Source: Bacteroidales bacterium (GTDB taxonomy: Bacteria; Bacteroidota; Bacteroidia; Bacteroidales; Prolixibacteraceae). Taken from it: DNA of 50,285 nucleotides. The stretch spans positions 1 through 50,285 of the forward strand of contig JAITWJ010000091.1 of NCBI GenBank assembly GCA_031285325.1, read 5' to 3'. Below the pieces are notes generated by a model that saw only the letters and a program-made list of their open reading frames with translations, was not told the DNA's origin and made no database searches. Below, one piece after another: positions 8,473-16,165 of the stretch. A program made the position numbers and the translations under genes. Positions within the stretch are counted from its first letter, which is position 1. Each line of letters begins with the position of its first letter.

Positions 8473-9825
8473 TTATTTTATGTTTCTTTCGCGGATCATT
8501 TTCATTACGGTCGATTTACCGAGCCTTATATAGTCTAACGAAGGCCGGCCTGCAGGACATGTATAACTGCACGAGCCACATTCTATACAGTCTGTAACTT
8601 TCTCATCTTCGGCTCGTTCAAACATTGCTTTCATTGATAATGTCGCCAGCAAGTGCGGCTCAAGGTTCATTGGACAGGCTGTAACACATTTTGCACACCG
8701 TATGCACGCTATTTTTTCTACCCTTGTGGATTCGGAAGCCCGAAACAGTACAATCCCCGACATTCCTTTAGATGCAGGAACGCCGGTATTCTGGAGCGCT
8801 TTGCCCATCATAGGGCCGCCACTTACAATTTTCCCTGTGTCGTCGGGCAATCCGCCTGCGGCTTCAATCAAACTGCTTACCGGCGAACCTATCCGAACAA
8901 GATAATTACCCGGAGCAGGGAGAGATTTTCCGGTTACTGTAACAACTCTTTCAATTAAAGGTTTATTTTTTTGAACAGCTTCGTAAACCGCATAGGCAGT
9001 GGCTACGTTATGAACTACCGCGTTCACATCTATCGGTAATTTGCCCGAAGGGACCTCTCTGCCGGTTAACGTTTTAATTAACTGCTTTTCGGCTCCCTGC
9101 GGATATTTTACGGTAAGACTGTGAATAGAAATACCCGGAAACCGTTTGGCAAGTTCTTTTAAATGTTCAACTGCATCGGGCTTATTGCTTTCAATACCTA
9201 CCATTGCCTTTTCAACGTCTAAGGCTTTCATAAGTATTGCAATTCCGATAAGTATTTCTTCGCCTTTTTCGAGCATAAGCCTGTGGTCTGATGTAAGGTA
9301 AGGCTCACATTCAACGCCATTTATAATAATGGTATTACATTTTTTATCTTTTGGAACGGCCAACTTCACGTGCGATGGGAATGTAGCACCTCCAAGCCCT
9401 ACAATTCCCGATTCCTTACATTTTTCAATTATCTGTTCGGGTGCAAGTTCAATTTTACTTATCACATCGGCAGACCTGTCTATTGAATCAACCCATTCAT
9501 CGCCCTGAACATCGATAAAAATTGCATTTTGCCTGTAACCACTTGCATCGATAATGGTATCTATTTTACTTACAATTCCCGAAACCGAAGAATGTATATT
9601 GGAAGAAACAAAACCGTTTGCGGAAGCAATTAACTGTCCTGTTTTAACATAGTCGCCTTTGGCTACAACAGGAGCTGCAACAGCGCCTATATGCTGCGAT
9701 ATTGGTATCATCACGCTTTTCGGAATTGGCAGCGGCTTAATTGGAACGTTTTGGGTCAACTTATATTCGGGAGGGTGTATCCCTCCTTTCGGAAATGTAT
9801 TAGATGTTTTATAACGAATCATCAT
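8473..9825 (-). CDS. rnfC: Rnf complex NADH-binding subunit RnfC
   Basis: RnfC is the peripheral NADH-dehydrogenase-like subunit with FMN- and NADH-binding domains and two [4Fe-4S] clusters. The N-terminus FPKGGIHPPEYKLTQNVPIK is characteristic. GVECEPYLTSDHRLML and GLGGATFPSHVKL match the Complex I 51-kDa-type domain. Near the C-terminus two CxxCxxCxxxCP sets are seen: CIRCAKCVTACPMNLEP and CIECGSCSYTCPAG. At 450 residues it is the short form, without the long Ala/Lys-rich tail of enterobacterial RnfC. It lies 10 nt after rnfB. Confidence 0.95.
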   Translation of the reverse strand: MMIRYKTSNTFPKGGIHPPEYKLTQNVPIKPLPIPKSVMIPISQHIGAVAAPVVAKGDYVKTGQLIASANGFVSSNIHSSVSGIVSKIDTIIDASGYRQNAIFIDVQGDEWVDSIDRSADVISKIELAPEQIIEKCKESGIVGLGGATFPSHVKLAVPKDKKCNTIIINGVECEPYLTSDHRLMLEKGEEILIGIAILMKALDVEKAMVGIESNKPDAVEHLKELAKRFPGISIHSLTVKYPQGAEKQLIKTLTGREVPSGKLPIDVNAVVHNVATAYAVYEAVQKNKPLIERVVTVTGKSLPAPGNYLVRIGSPVSSLIEAAGGLPDDTGKIVSGGPMMGKALQNTGVPASKGMSGIVLFRASESTRVEKIACIRCAKCVTACPMNLEPHLLATLSMKAMFERAEDEKVTDCIECGSCSYTCPAGRPSLDYIRLGKSTVMKMIRERNIK

Positions 9826-9835
9826 TTATGTTTTT

Positions 9836-10699
9836 TCAACCGTTAATTGTTATACTTTCAGTTTCAACTTTGGGCTTGCGGGGCGGAAAGTTAAATTCCA
9901 AAATAGATTTTGTAGAACATTCTGCTACGCATTTTCTGCATAATTTACATTTTTTTGCATCAATATGCGCTAAATTTTTCTCGATTGTAATAGCTCCGAA
10001 CTCACAAACTTTTAAACATTTACTGCAGGCAATACACGCAGCTTTACATGCTTTTATGGCAATTGCACCTTTGTCGCAGTTAGAGCATGCCACATATATT
10101 TTTCTATCTTTCTTTTCTTTTTTGCGCAGTTCAATAAGGTTTCTGGGGCACGATTTTACACAAGCTCCGCATGCGACACACTTACTGTCGTCAATAACAG
10201 GTAACTTTGTTGAATTATCTATTTTTATAGCGCCAAACTTGCATGCTTTTACACAATCGCCGTTTCCAAGGCAGCCATAAGAGCAGTTTGTTTCTCCAAT
10301 ATAAAGGTTATGCTGTATGCGACAGCTTTCAACTCCGTCATAACGAGTTGTTCTTGGCCTGAACTCTGGAGTTCCGTTACATAATAACACCGCCGTTAAC
10401 GGCTCGGTTTCGTCTGCCGCTTTTCCAAGCATACCGGCAATAAGTTTCATAACTTCGCTTCCGCCAACGGGGCAATTTAAACCATCGAACGTTTCGGCGG
10501 CAACAAGAGCTTCAGCAAAGTTTCTACATCCTGCAAAACCGCATCCTCCACAGTTGGCGGCAGGCAGGGCGGCCTGTACGTCGTCGATACGCGGATCTTC
10601 ATTTACATGAAATTTTTGAGCCACAAAGTAGAGTATAACGGCAGAAACGGCTGCAAGCAAACTTAAACTTATTATTGTAACAATTATTGTTGAACTCAT
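9836..10699 (-). CDS. rnfB: Rnf complex ferredoxin-like subunit RnfB
   Basis: RnfB takes electrons from or gives them to soluble ferredoxin. A single N-terminal helix (about residues 4-27) is followed by a [4Fe-4S] domain with Cys50, Cys53, Cys58 and Cys76 (NCGGCGFAGC, then NCPVGG). The C-terminal half holds four more cysteine clusters: CSYGCLGNGDCVKACKFG, CVACGACVKSCP, CIACSKCLKVCEFG and CKLCRKCVAEC. It therefore carries more clusters than the enterobacterial protein, as is common in anaerobes. At 287 residues it is normal for Bacteroidota. It is the first rnf gene, 3 nt after the rseC-like gene. Confidence 0.95.
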   Translation of the reverse strand: MSSTIIVTIISLSLLAAVSAVILYFVAQKFHVNEDPRIDDVQAALPAANCGGCGFAGCRNFAEALVAAETFDGLNCPVGGSEVMKLIAGMLGKAADETEPLTAVLLCNGTPEFRPRTTRYDGVESCRIQHNLYIGETNCSYGCLGNGDCVKACKFGAIKIDNSTKLPVIDDSKCVACGACVKSCPRNLIELRKKEKKDRKIYVACSNCDKGAIAIKACKAACIACSKCLKVCEFGAITIEKNLAHIDAKKCKLCRKCVAECSTKSILEFNFPPRKPKVETESITING

Positions 10700-10702
10700 T
10701 TA

Positions 10703-11116
10703 TCAAATTTTTAATGAAAATGCAAATTTATTATTTATCTTCTTTTTGCATAGCAATAAAGAAATATAATACATAAAAATTGACAGTAATGCAATAATTC
10801 CGGCATGAGATTCTTTGAGTTCCAGGACAAGAAATACAATAAGAGTTGTTATTAAAATTACTAAAGGTATAAGATATACTAAAACGATGGCTGAATATCC
10901 CAACGATTTTTCCATTTGCACAATAACACAATCGCCTTCTTTTAAATTATAAGAACCTTTTATATCGATTGTTTTCTCTTGTTTTCCCGACACCGAGCAC
11001 ACTCCTTCGGCATGGCAACCTGAACATGCCGATACTGATGTTATTGCTACCGTAACAAACTTGTCATCAATTTTTTTGACAATTCCTTCGTGATTTACTG
11101 TTTTTGAACCGGGCAT
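10703..11116 (-). CDS. RseC/MucC-like membrane protein at the head of the Rnf operon
   Basis: This small protein has a soluble N-terminal beta domain with a cysteine set SACSGCHAEGVCSVSG and two C-terminal transmembrane helices (VLVYLIPLVILITTLIVFLV and the following IIALLSIFMYYISLLL). This is the RseC/MucC family layout. The frame is open from 11161 (152 residues), but the ATG at 11116 (MPGSKTVNHEGIVKKI) fits the family start better and gives 137 residues. In enterobacteria RseC works with Rnf to keep SoxR reduced; no SoxR is seen here. Position directly before rnfB is usual in Bacteroidota and suggests assembly or redox maintenance of Rnf. Family call is good; role inferred. Confidence 0.85.
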   Translation of the reverse strand: MPGSKTVNHEGIVKKIDDKFVTVAITSVSACSGCHAEGVCSVSGKQEKTIDIKGSYNLKEGDCVIVQMEKSLGYSAIVLVYLIPLVILITTLIVFLVLELKESHAGIIALLSIFMYYISLLLCKKKINNKFAFSLKI

Positions 11117-11242
11117 ATTTTGCTGTATGTTTTTCTTAAATATAAATAGTGTTGGCAACAATTACTTAAATAAAAAGGTTGCGATATAGCCTCCGGCGCG
11201 AGTTCGTAATAGACAATTATTCGCCGGCATTTTTCAAAATAA

Positions 11243-12907
11243 CTAATATACAAAACTGCTCCCGCCTAAAAATTCGCGTAACAGCGATGTTGGTGGTATT
11301 TCGCCATCATCTATTGGCTTGAAGTAAGAAAAAAATCTTAGCAGTCTGACCGATTCGGCATATTCTATCTGATTTTCGGGTACAAGTTTCAAAAGCGGCT
11401 CGGCATATTTTTTCAATACGGCAAGTTCGTACAGTGTGGCCGAATTGAACATAACATCAGCATTTTCCTGGTAGGGGAAAATATTGCGCTCCTCTCCTCT
11501 TATTACCGATGGCCAGCGTTTTATGGTATCGGCAGCATTGTAGCCTCTATACTGGCTGTCGCGAATAATCCGCCTTATTAACCGGTTGTCGGTTGTTGAG
11601 ATTAGGGTATGTTCGTCGAACGATATTTGTGTGAGTGCGGAAATAAATATTTTGAATGTATTTTTTTTGTCAATCTCGGGTATCAGATCGGGATTCATAC
11701 CGTGAATTCCTTCAACAATGAGAATATCCTGATCGTTTAGTTTGAGCCGGTCGCCATCGAAATACCTTTTTCCTCTCAAGAAATCGAATTTGGGCAGTTG
11801 TACTTCTTCGCCGTTGAAAAGACTAAGTAACTGGTTATTGAAAAATTCTACATCTACAGCGCCTAACGATTCATAATCGTAATTACCGTATTCGTCTAAA
11901 GGTGTTTTTTCGCTGTCAACAAAATAGTTGTCAACTGAAATTTGGTAAGATTTAATTCCATTTACAGCCAATTGTATGCCCAGCCGTTTGCTAAATGTTG
12001 TTTTACCCGATGCCGAAGGACCTGCTATAAGCACAAGTTTTATCTGTCCTCTTCTATATGAAATAAGATTGGCAATTTCGGCAATTTTTTTTTCGTGCAG
12101 CGCTTCCGAAATTTTTATAATTTCTCCTCCCTTTTTCTGCATCGTAAAGCTATTCAGATTACTTACCACCGAAACATTTAAGATTTTAGCCCAATCTTTG
12201 CGTTCTTTGTAAATACCGAACAATTTGTCGAGTTTTTTTATTTCGTTTAGTTGATTAAAATTGTTGGGTTGTGGTATTTGCAGTAAAAGTCCGTCGTAAT
12301 AAGGCACAAGGTCGAAATTGGTAATATATCCGGTTGAGGGCAGCAGTTGCCCGTACAGAAAATTGCCTATGGCGTTCAGAAAATACAAGTCTGAATACAA
12401 ATGCCCCTGTTGTTCAAAAAGTAAAGCTTTTTCGGATAGTCCCTGTTCTTTTAAAAGTTGCACCGACTCGCCGGTTTTCATTTCTTTTTGCACAAATGGA
12501 ATGTTCGCCGAAATAATATTATTCATTTCCTGTTTCAGAGTTAATATTTCTGAACCGGTTATGGGGTTTTCCAGTCCGTTAAATTCGCAGAAATAGCCGT
12601 TTGAAATACTTTCTCTTATGCGCATCGATACATTGGGGAATACCTTCTTTGCTGCGGTATAAAGCACGAAAATCAAACTGCGTGCATACATGCGTATTCC
12701 GTATGGATGCGAAACATCGAAAAATTCAATCTGTTTGGGTTTTACCATGCAAAACGAAAGTTCTTGTACCTGATGGTTTACAATAGCGCCACAAACTCTG
12801 TTTTTTGTTTTTATATTTAATTGTTCGCTTATTTCGAGCAGCGATGTGCCGAGCCCGAAATAATGTGTTTCGTTTGTGTTAATGCAAAAAACCTCAACCT
12901 GTTTCAT
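11243..12907 (-). CDS. Uridine-kinase-like nucleoside kinase with ThrRS-type N-terminal domains
   Basis: The 554-residue protein has three parts. Residues 1-60 resemble a TGS domain. Residues 62-270 align with the editing domain of threonyl-tRNA synthetase. The C-terminal half is a phosphoribulokinase/uridine-kinase domain with Walker A GPSASGKTT beginning at Gly296, SVDNYFVD, and the catalytic-loop region VEGIHGMNPDL. Compared with ThrS encoded in this window, only the first zinc or catalytic His is kept (His67 for His73). His77, Cys182 and His186 are replaced by Ile71, Leu184 and Leu188, so hydrolytic editing is not expected. This fusion is widespread in anaerobes; phosphorylation of uridine or a related nucleoside is likely but the substrate is uncertain. 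It is not tightly linked to neighbouring genes. Confidence 0.88.
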   Translation of the reverse strand: MKQVEVFCINTNETHYFGLGTSLLEISEQLNIKTKNRVCGAIVNHQVQELSFCMVKPKQIEFFDVSHPYGIRMYARSLIFVLYTAAKKVFPNVSMRIRESISNGYFCEFNGLENPITGSEILTLKQEMNNIISANIPFVQKEMKTGESVQLLKEQGLSEKALLFEQQGHLYSDLYFLNAIGNFLYGQLLPSTGYITNFDLVPYYDGLLLQIPQPNNFNQLNEIKKLDKLFGIYKERKDWAKILNVSVVSNLNSFTMQKKGGEIIKISEALHEKKIAEIANLISYRRGQIKLVLIAGPSASGKTTFSKRLGIQLAVNGIKSYQISVDNYFVDSEKTPLDEYGNYDYESLGAVDVEFFNNQLLSLFNGEEVQLPKFDFLRGKRYFDGDRLKLNDQDILIVEGIHGMNPDLIPEIDKKNTFKIFISALTQISFDEHTLISTTDNRLIRRIIRDSQYRGYNAADTIKRWPSVIRGEERNIFPYQENADVMFNSATLYELAVLKKYAEPLLKLVPENQIEYAESVRLLRFFSYFKPIDDGEIPPTSLLREFLGGSSFVY

Positions 12908-12970
12908 TTCTGTTTATTTTCTTCGATATGTTATTTACACCGCTCATATTTGTACGAGCCTGCCTGTTTG

Positions 12971-13477
12971 CTAATTGGTTTTGAACGAATATTTTATTTT
13001 TGAAAGTTCTTGATTGGCTTTAACAATTTTCTGTTTGAGACCTTCTTTATAGCTTAATAATTTATTCATAAGCGTTTCGTTGCCTGTTGCCATTATTTGA
13101 ACGGCCAGAATTGCGGCATTAGTTGCTCCGTTTACAGCAACTGTTGCCACCGGAATACCTGGAGGCATCTGTAATATTGCCATAATTGCATCGAAACCTG
13201 AAAGGCTTGCGTTAATAGGAACGCCAATTACAGGCAGCGGAGTAATTGCGGCAATTACCCCCGGTAAATGGGCGGCCATTCCGGCGCCTGCAATTATTAC
13301 TTTTATGCCTCTGTCTTTGGCTCCTTTTGCAAAAATCTCAACTTCTTCCGGAGTTCTATGCGCCGACAAAGCATTAATTTCAAAAGGGATTTCAAATTCA
13401 TTAAGCAATTTTGCGGCATTTTCCATAACATCCAAATCGGATGTACTGCCCATAATTATACTTACTTTGGGTTTCAT
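12971..13477 (-). CDS. purE: N5-carboxyaminoimidazole ribonucleotide mutase PurE
   Basis: PurE converts N5-CAIR to CAIR in de novo purine synthesis. The 168-residue sequence shows the class I signature: IIMGSTSDLDVMENAA at the N-terminus, NALSAHRTPEE with the active-site His, IAGAGMAAHLPGVIAA, and LSGFDAIMAILQMPPGIPVA. Class I PurE works with PurK, which is not in the window; purH lies 11 kb away in a different operon. It is on the minus strand and 63 nt upstream of the kinase gene, so co-transcription is possible but not evident. Confidence 0.95.
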   Translation of the reverse strand: MKPKVSIIMGSTSDLDVMENAAKLLNEFEIPFEINALSAHRTPEEVEIFAKGAKDRGIKVIIAGAGMAAHLPGVIAAITPLPVIGVPINASLSGFDAIMAILQMPPGIPVATVAVNGATNAAILAVQIMATGNETLMNKLLSYKEGLKQKIVKANQELSKIKYSFKTN

Positions 13478-13655
13478 ATATTTTACATTTACAAGGTTAC
13501 AATAATAGCGTTTTTTTCATAAAAATAAAAGCCGCGCAGGTTAAAACGGATAATTGACAATTTGTCTGAATCAAGATACTTCGGCTCTGCTCAGCGCAAG
13601 TTTTTGCTTGATTTTAGGATTAACAGGATGACCTATTATATTAACACTTTATAAT

Positions 13656-13716
13656 TTAACAGTTAAGGAAATTGTCAGCTGTCCATTATTAATTGTTAAT
13701 GTTAATTGTTAATTCA
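13656..13716. repeat. CAGTTAAGG/CAGCTGTCC repeat, left copy
   Basis: The segment carries CAGTTAAGGAAATTGT followed directly by CAGCTGTCCATTATTAATTG and more TTAATTGTTAA text. The same two blocks recur in the same orientation at 14264-14330, just beyond the second DUF4160/DUF2442 cassette. The preceding 13560-13640 holds TGTCTGAATCAAG and GATTTTAGGATTAACAGGAT split by a CGGCTCTGCTCAG insert, which looks like another interrupted intergenic repeat. Confidence 0.65.
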
Positions 13717-13726
13717 TAAAATCACC

Positions 13727-13749
13727 TAACTTTACACTGAAACTGTAAA
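13727..13749 (+). promoter_or_regulatory. Putative -7 box and operator of the second DUF4160/DUF2442 pair
   Basis: TAACTTTA (13727-13734) resembles the -7 box. It overlaps an inverted repeat TTTACA-CTGAAAC-TGTAAA (13731-13749) that ends 9 nt before the ATG. Placement parallels the 4646-4672 site, though the sequence differs. Confidence 0.35.
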
Positions 13750-13758
13750 ACAAACAAA

Positions 13759-14016
13759 ATGCCCGAAATTAGCAGATTTTTTGGGATAATCATTTCCCTA
13801 TACCTAAAAGACCACAACCCGCCGCACATTCATTTTTCGTATGGCGAGTATCAGTGCAAAATAAGTGTTATAGACCGAATCGTTGACGGGCAGGCGCCCG
13901 CAAAAGTTGTCGCAATGGTAAACAAATGGCTCGACCTGCGCGAACACGAAGTCCTTGCACTTTGGGACAAAGTACAAAAAGGCGAACCCGCCTCCAAAAT
14001 AGAACCATTAAAATAA
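13759..14016 (+). CDS. DUF4160 protein (second copy)
   Basis: This 85-residue DUF4160 protein has the family's HNPPHIHFSYGEYQCKISV segment and an N-terminal MPEISRFFGIIISLYLKDH. The conserved C-terminal helix reads VNKWLDLREHEVLALWDKVQ. It is clearly homologous to the protein at 4700-4942 but divergent (HVH replaced by HIH), so the two loci are not a recent duplication. It is 7 nt upstream of the DUF2442 gene and probably co-translated. No function has been shown to my knowledge; a toxin-like role is inferred from the paired layout. Confidence 0.88.
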   Translation: MPEISRFFGIIISLYLKDHNPPHIHFSYGEYQCKISVIDRIVDGQAPAKVVAMVNKWLDLREHEVLALWDKVQKGEPASKIEPLK

Positions 14017-14023
14017 AAACAAT

Positions 14024-14257
14024 ATGTTACGAGTAATAGATGTCGATTATCTGAAAGATTACAACCTTGCTGTAACATTCAACAACGGCGAAAAAAAAAC
14101 AGTAAACCTCAAACCGTATCTTACCGGCCGCCTGCTTGGCGAACTGGCAGATAAAAATAAATTCATCCAGTACGGCTTAACCCCCGTTACCATCGAATGG
14201 GCAAACGGAGCCGATTTAGCCCCCGAATTCCTCTACGAAATAGGACTACCTGTTTGA
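14024..14257 (+). CDS. DUF2442 protein (second copy, single domain)
   Basis: This 77-residue protein has only the DUF2442 domain: VIDVDYLKDYNLAVTFNNGE, then KTVNLKPYLTGRLLGELADK, and the closing TIEWANGADLAPEFLYEIG. Unlike the copy at 4932-5339 it lacks the C-terminal helix-turn-helix-like extension, which suggests that the two loci are regulated differently. Flanking direct repeats at 13656-13716 and 14264-14330 suggest the pair is an inserted cassette. Confidence 0.9.
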   Translation: MLRVIDVDYLKDYNLAVTFNNGEKKTVNLKPYLTGRLLGELADKNKFIQYGLTPVTIEWANGADLAPEFLYEIGLPV

Positions 14258-14263
14258 TAATTA

Positions 14264-14330
14264 ACAACAAACAACTGACAGTTAAGGGAATTGTGCATTA
14301 CCAACTGTCAGCTGTCCATTATAAATTGCT
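14264..14330. repeat. CAGTTAAGG/CAGCTGTCC repeat, right copy
   Basis: It matches the left copy at 13656-13716 (CAGTTAAGGGAATTGT and CAGCTGTCCATTATAAATTG), with about 14 extra nt between the blocks. It begins a few bases after the DUF2442 stop codon. Confidence 0.65.
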
Positions 14331-14424
14331 CCGCATAATTTCACAAAACGGTACGCTCCATTTTTTTTGGCGGTAATTTTTATTTTTCCATAGGCAATCA
14401 TATCAGGGTTTCAATGTATTGTAT

Positions 14425-14432
14425 TATCTTTA
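14425..14432 (+). promoter_or_regulatory. Possible -7 box upstream of adk
   Basis: TATCTTTA, nearly TAnnTTTG, lies 94 nt before the adk ATG. No clear TTTG is seen at the right upstream distance, so this is tentative. Confidence 0.3.
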
Positions 14433-14525
14433 GCTAACCAAATTTGTTAACACTTTTTTAAAAAAATTCATTTCGTTTATTAAACAGGTAAAAATACATT
14501 CGGTAACCAATTAAAAATAAAAAAA

Positions 14526-15104
14526 ATGCTGAACATAGTGTTATTCGGCCCTCCGGGGGCAGGAAAAGGAACCCAGGCAGAATTTCTTATTGAAACATTT
14601 GGGTTGAACCATTTATCGACAGGCGATTTATTGCGCAGCGAAATTGCCGCAGGCACACAACTTGGCATCGAGGCTCAAAACTATATGGAAAAAGGCGAGC
14701 TTGTGCCCGATTCGGTAGTTATTGGAATGATAAAAAACAAACTTGCATTAAGCAATAACACAAAAGGATTTATTTTCGACGGTTTCCCACGAACTGTAGA
14801 ACAGGCTAAAGTTCTCGACAATTTGCTGAACGAAAACAAAACGCCAATTTCAGGTATGCTGAACCTTGAAGTTGAAAAACAGGAGTTGATTTGCAGACTG
14901 CTTAGCCGCGGGAAAATATCGGGAAGAACAGACGACCAAAGCCAGTCGATTATTGAAAACCGGATTAATGTTTACAACGAAAAAACCTTCCCGCTAATTC
15001 AATATTACAGTCAACAAAACAAATATTACGGCATTAACGGAATGGGCGTAATTACTGAAATTGCCGAAAGGTTAAAAGAAGTTGTAGAAAAAATTGACAA
15101 TTGA
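14526..15104 (+). CDS. adk: Adenylate kinase
   Basis: Adenylate kinase interconverts AMP plus ATP and two ADP. The P-loop GPPGAGKGT occupies residues 8-16; STGDLLRSEIAAG and FDGFPRTVEQA are the AMP-binding signatures. At 192 residues it is the short type: the LID region (RLLSRGKISGRTDDQ) lacks the zinc-binding cysteines of long forms, as is normal for Bacteroidota. The last codons and stop (KIDN, TGA) are written inside a dispersed TTGACAATTGACAATGG repeat that runs to about 15122, so the present C-terminus may have been reshaped by repeat insertion. It is monocistronic. Confidence 0.95.
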   Translation: MLNIVLFGPPGAGKGTQAEFLIETFGLNHLSTGDLLRSEIAAGTQLGIEAQNYMEKGELVPDSVVIGMIKNKLALSNNTKGFIFDGFPRTVEQAKVLDNLLNENKTPISGMLNLEVEKQELICRLLSRGKISGRTDDQSQSIIENRINVYNEKTFPLIQYYSQQNKYYGINGMGVITEIAERLKEVVEKIDN

Positions 15105-15145
15105 CAATGGACAGTTGACAATAACGAAACGGGCAATTACGCCAA
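15091..15145. repeat. TGTCAA-type repeat and a module shared with 36203-36237
   Basis: Direct copies of TTGACAATTGACAATGGACA span the adk stop codon. The adjoining ACGAAACGGGCAATTACGCC (15124-15143) is the exact reverse complement of 20 bases at 36204-36223, and about 31 of 34 surrounding bases also match. So the spacers at 15.1 and 36.2 kb share a module in opposite orientation. Confidence 0.75.
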
Positions 15146-15172
15146 TTCTTCGCTTTTCCTGAAATTAGTTTG

Positions 15173-15403
15173 TTCTTCTTACATGAATATCATAAATTCT
15201 ACATTGAATACTGTACATTCTTGATGGAATTACATATATTCTATGTGGATTTATGCATATTCTTCACGGAATACTGTATATTTTATATTGAATAATGCAT
15301 ATTCTTGATGGAATTACGTATATTCTATATGGATTACTGTATATTATTTATGGAATATGCAAAATTATACATGAAATAATGTATATTCTTTATGATTTTT
15401 CTT
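15173..15403. repeat. 21-bp tandem repeat array, about 11 units
   Basis: Eleven degenerate 21-bp units run without a gap, for example ATATTCTTGATGGAATTACG plus T at 15299-15319. The conserved core is ATTC, five variable bases, GGAAT, which is itself palindromic. The array is AT-rich and lies between the convergent adk and alkylation-repair genes. A 21-bp period is two turns of B-DNA, so the palindromic cores lie on one face of the helix. Confidence 0.85.
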
Positions 15404-15407
15404 GAAT

Positions 15408-15479
15408 TTACTGAATAAATTTAACCTTACATACCCCGTACAGTGTTTTCAGAATTCCGGAAATTAAAACAGTTTCTAA
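15408..15479. repeat. TTTACTGAATAA ... AAAACAGTTTCTAA module, copy 1
   Basis: It holds TTTACTGAATAAATT, TTACATACCCCGTACAGTG, CCGGAAATTAAAACAGTTTC and TAA in order. The same blocks recur at 29744-29850. Its right end overlaps the stop codon (15476-15478) of the minus-strand gene. Confidence 0.7.
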
Positions 15480-16159
15480 GTATTTGCCGTAAGTTCTTCG
15501 TAAAGAGTTTCGCCAAGGTGCAGCGCATTTACCGATTCGCTTTGCTGAAGTTGTTTTGCAAATTCTGCCGCAAGCGCATTGAGTTTTTTTGAACGGTTTG
15601 CTATTGCAATTACCGTACGGTAAATAACCGTATAAAATTTTGCATCGCGCGAAAGAACTGTAAGTTCATCGAAAAAAGGTTCGAACATTTCGTCTAAAGC
15701 CTTTTTATCGGAAATGGCCAGCCGCCCCATAAGATGTATTCCTGTGAAACGTACAAATTGTTTTTTCCCTCTACACCATTCCAACGCCTTAATAAAGGCA
15801 AACTTGCTTTTTACCCAAAGGCAGGTAGAGAATATTTCGGCAATTTCGGTATTTTCGAAACTTTTTGTCCATAAATCCATCTGTTCTTCGGTAACTTTTA
15901 CATGCTCGTCGAGTATTGCAGACATTATCATGGTTTCGCGCCACTGCCTGTTCCAAAGTTTCAGCGCCAACAGATGGTCAGGTTCAAAACCAACGGCAAT
16001 ACTGCGAAGTTCGACTAACGAAACACCCCAGTTTAACCGGTATTTTAATCCTTTCTGGCTCATTAAATCTGAAATTTCGCCGTTTTTTCGCAGCTTTATT
16101 AATTCCAATATTCTTTGAAATTTTTTTTCTGTTTCAGGGTTGTCGAGAATAAAATCCAT
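15476..16159 (-). CDS. DNA alkylation repair (AlkD-like, HEAT-repeat) family protein
   Basis: This 227-residue all-helical protein matches the DNA alkylation repair family of HEAT-like glycosylases. Segments with the family look are LRSIAVGFEPDHLLALKLWN, RETMIMSAILDEH and KFAFIKALEWCRGKKQFVRF. AlkD-type enzymes remove N3- and N7-alkylated purines without flipping the base. This sequence is divergent and I cannot confirm the catalytic Asp, so it may have another role. It is the last gene of a minus-strand run DUF368-aroE-phosphatase-alkD, 6 nt after the phosphatase gene. Its stop codon lies within a dispersed repeat module. Confidence 0.7.
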   Translation of the reverse strand: MDFILDNPETEKKFQRILELIKLRKNGEISDLMSQKGLKYRLNWGVSLVELRSIAVGFEPDHLLALKLWNRQWRETMIMSAILDEHVKVTEEQMDLWTKSFENTEIAEIFSTCLWVKSKFAFIKALEWCRGKKQFVRFTGIHLMGRLAISDKKALDEMFEPFFDELTVLSRDAKFYTVIYRTVIAIANRSKKLNALAAEFAKQLQQSESVNALHLGETLYEELTANT

Positions 16160-16165
16160 AATTGA

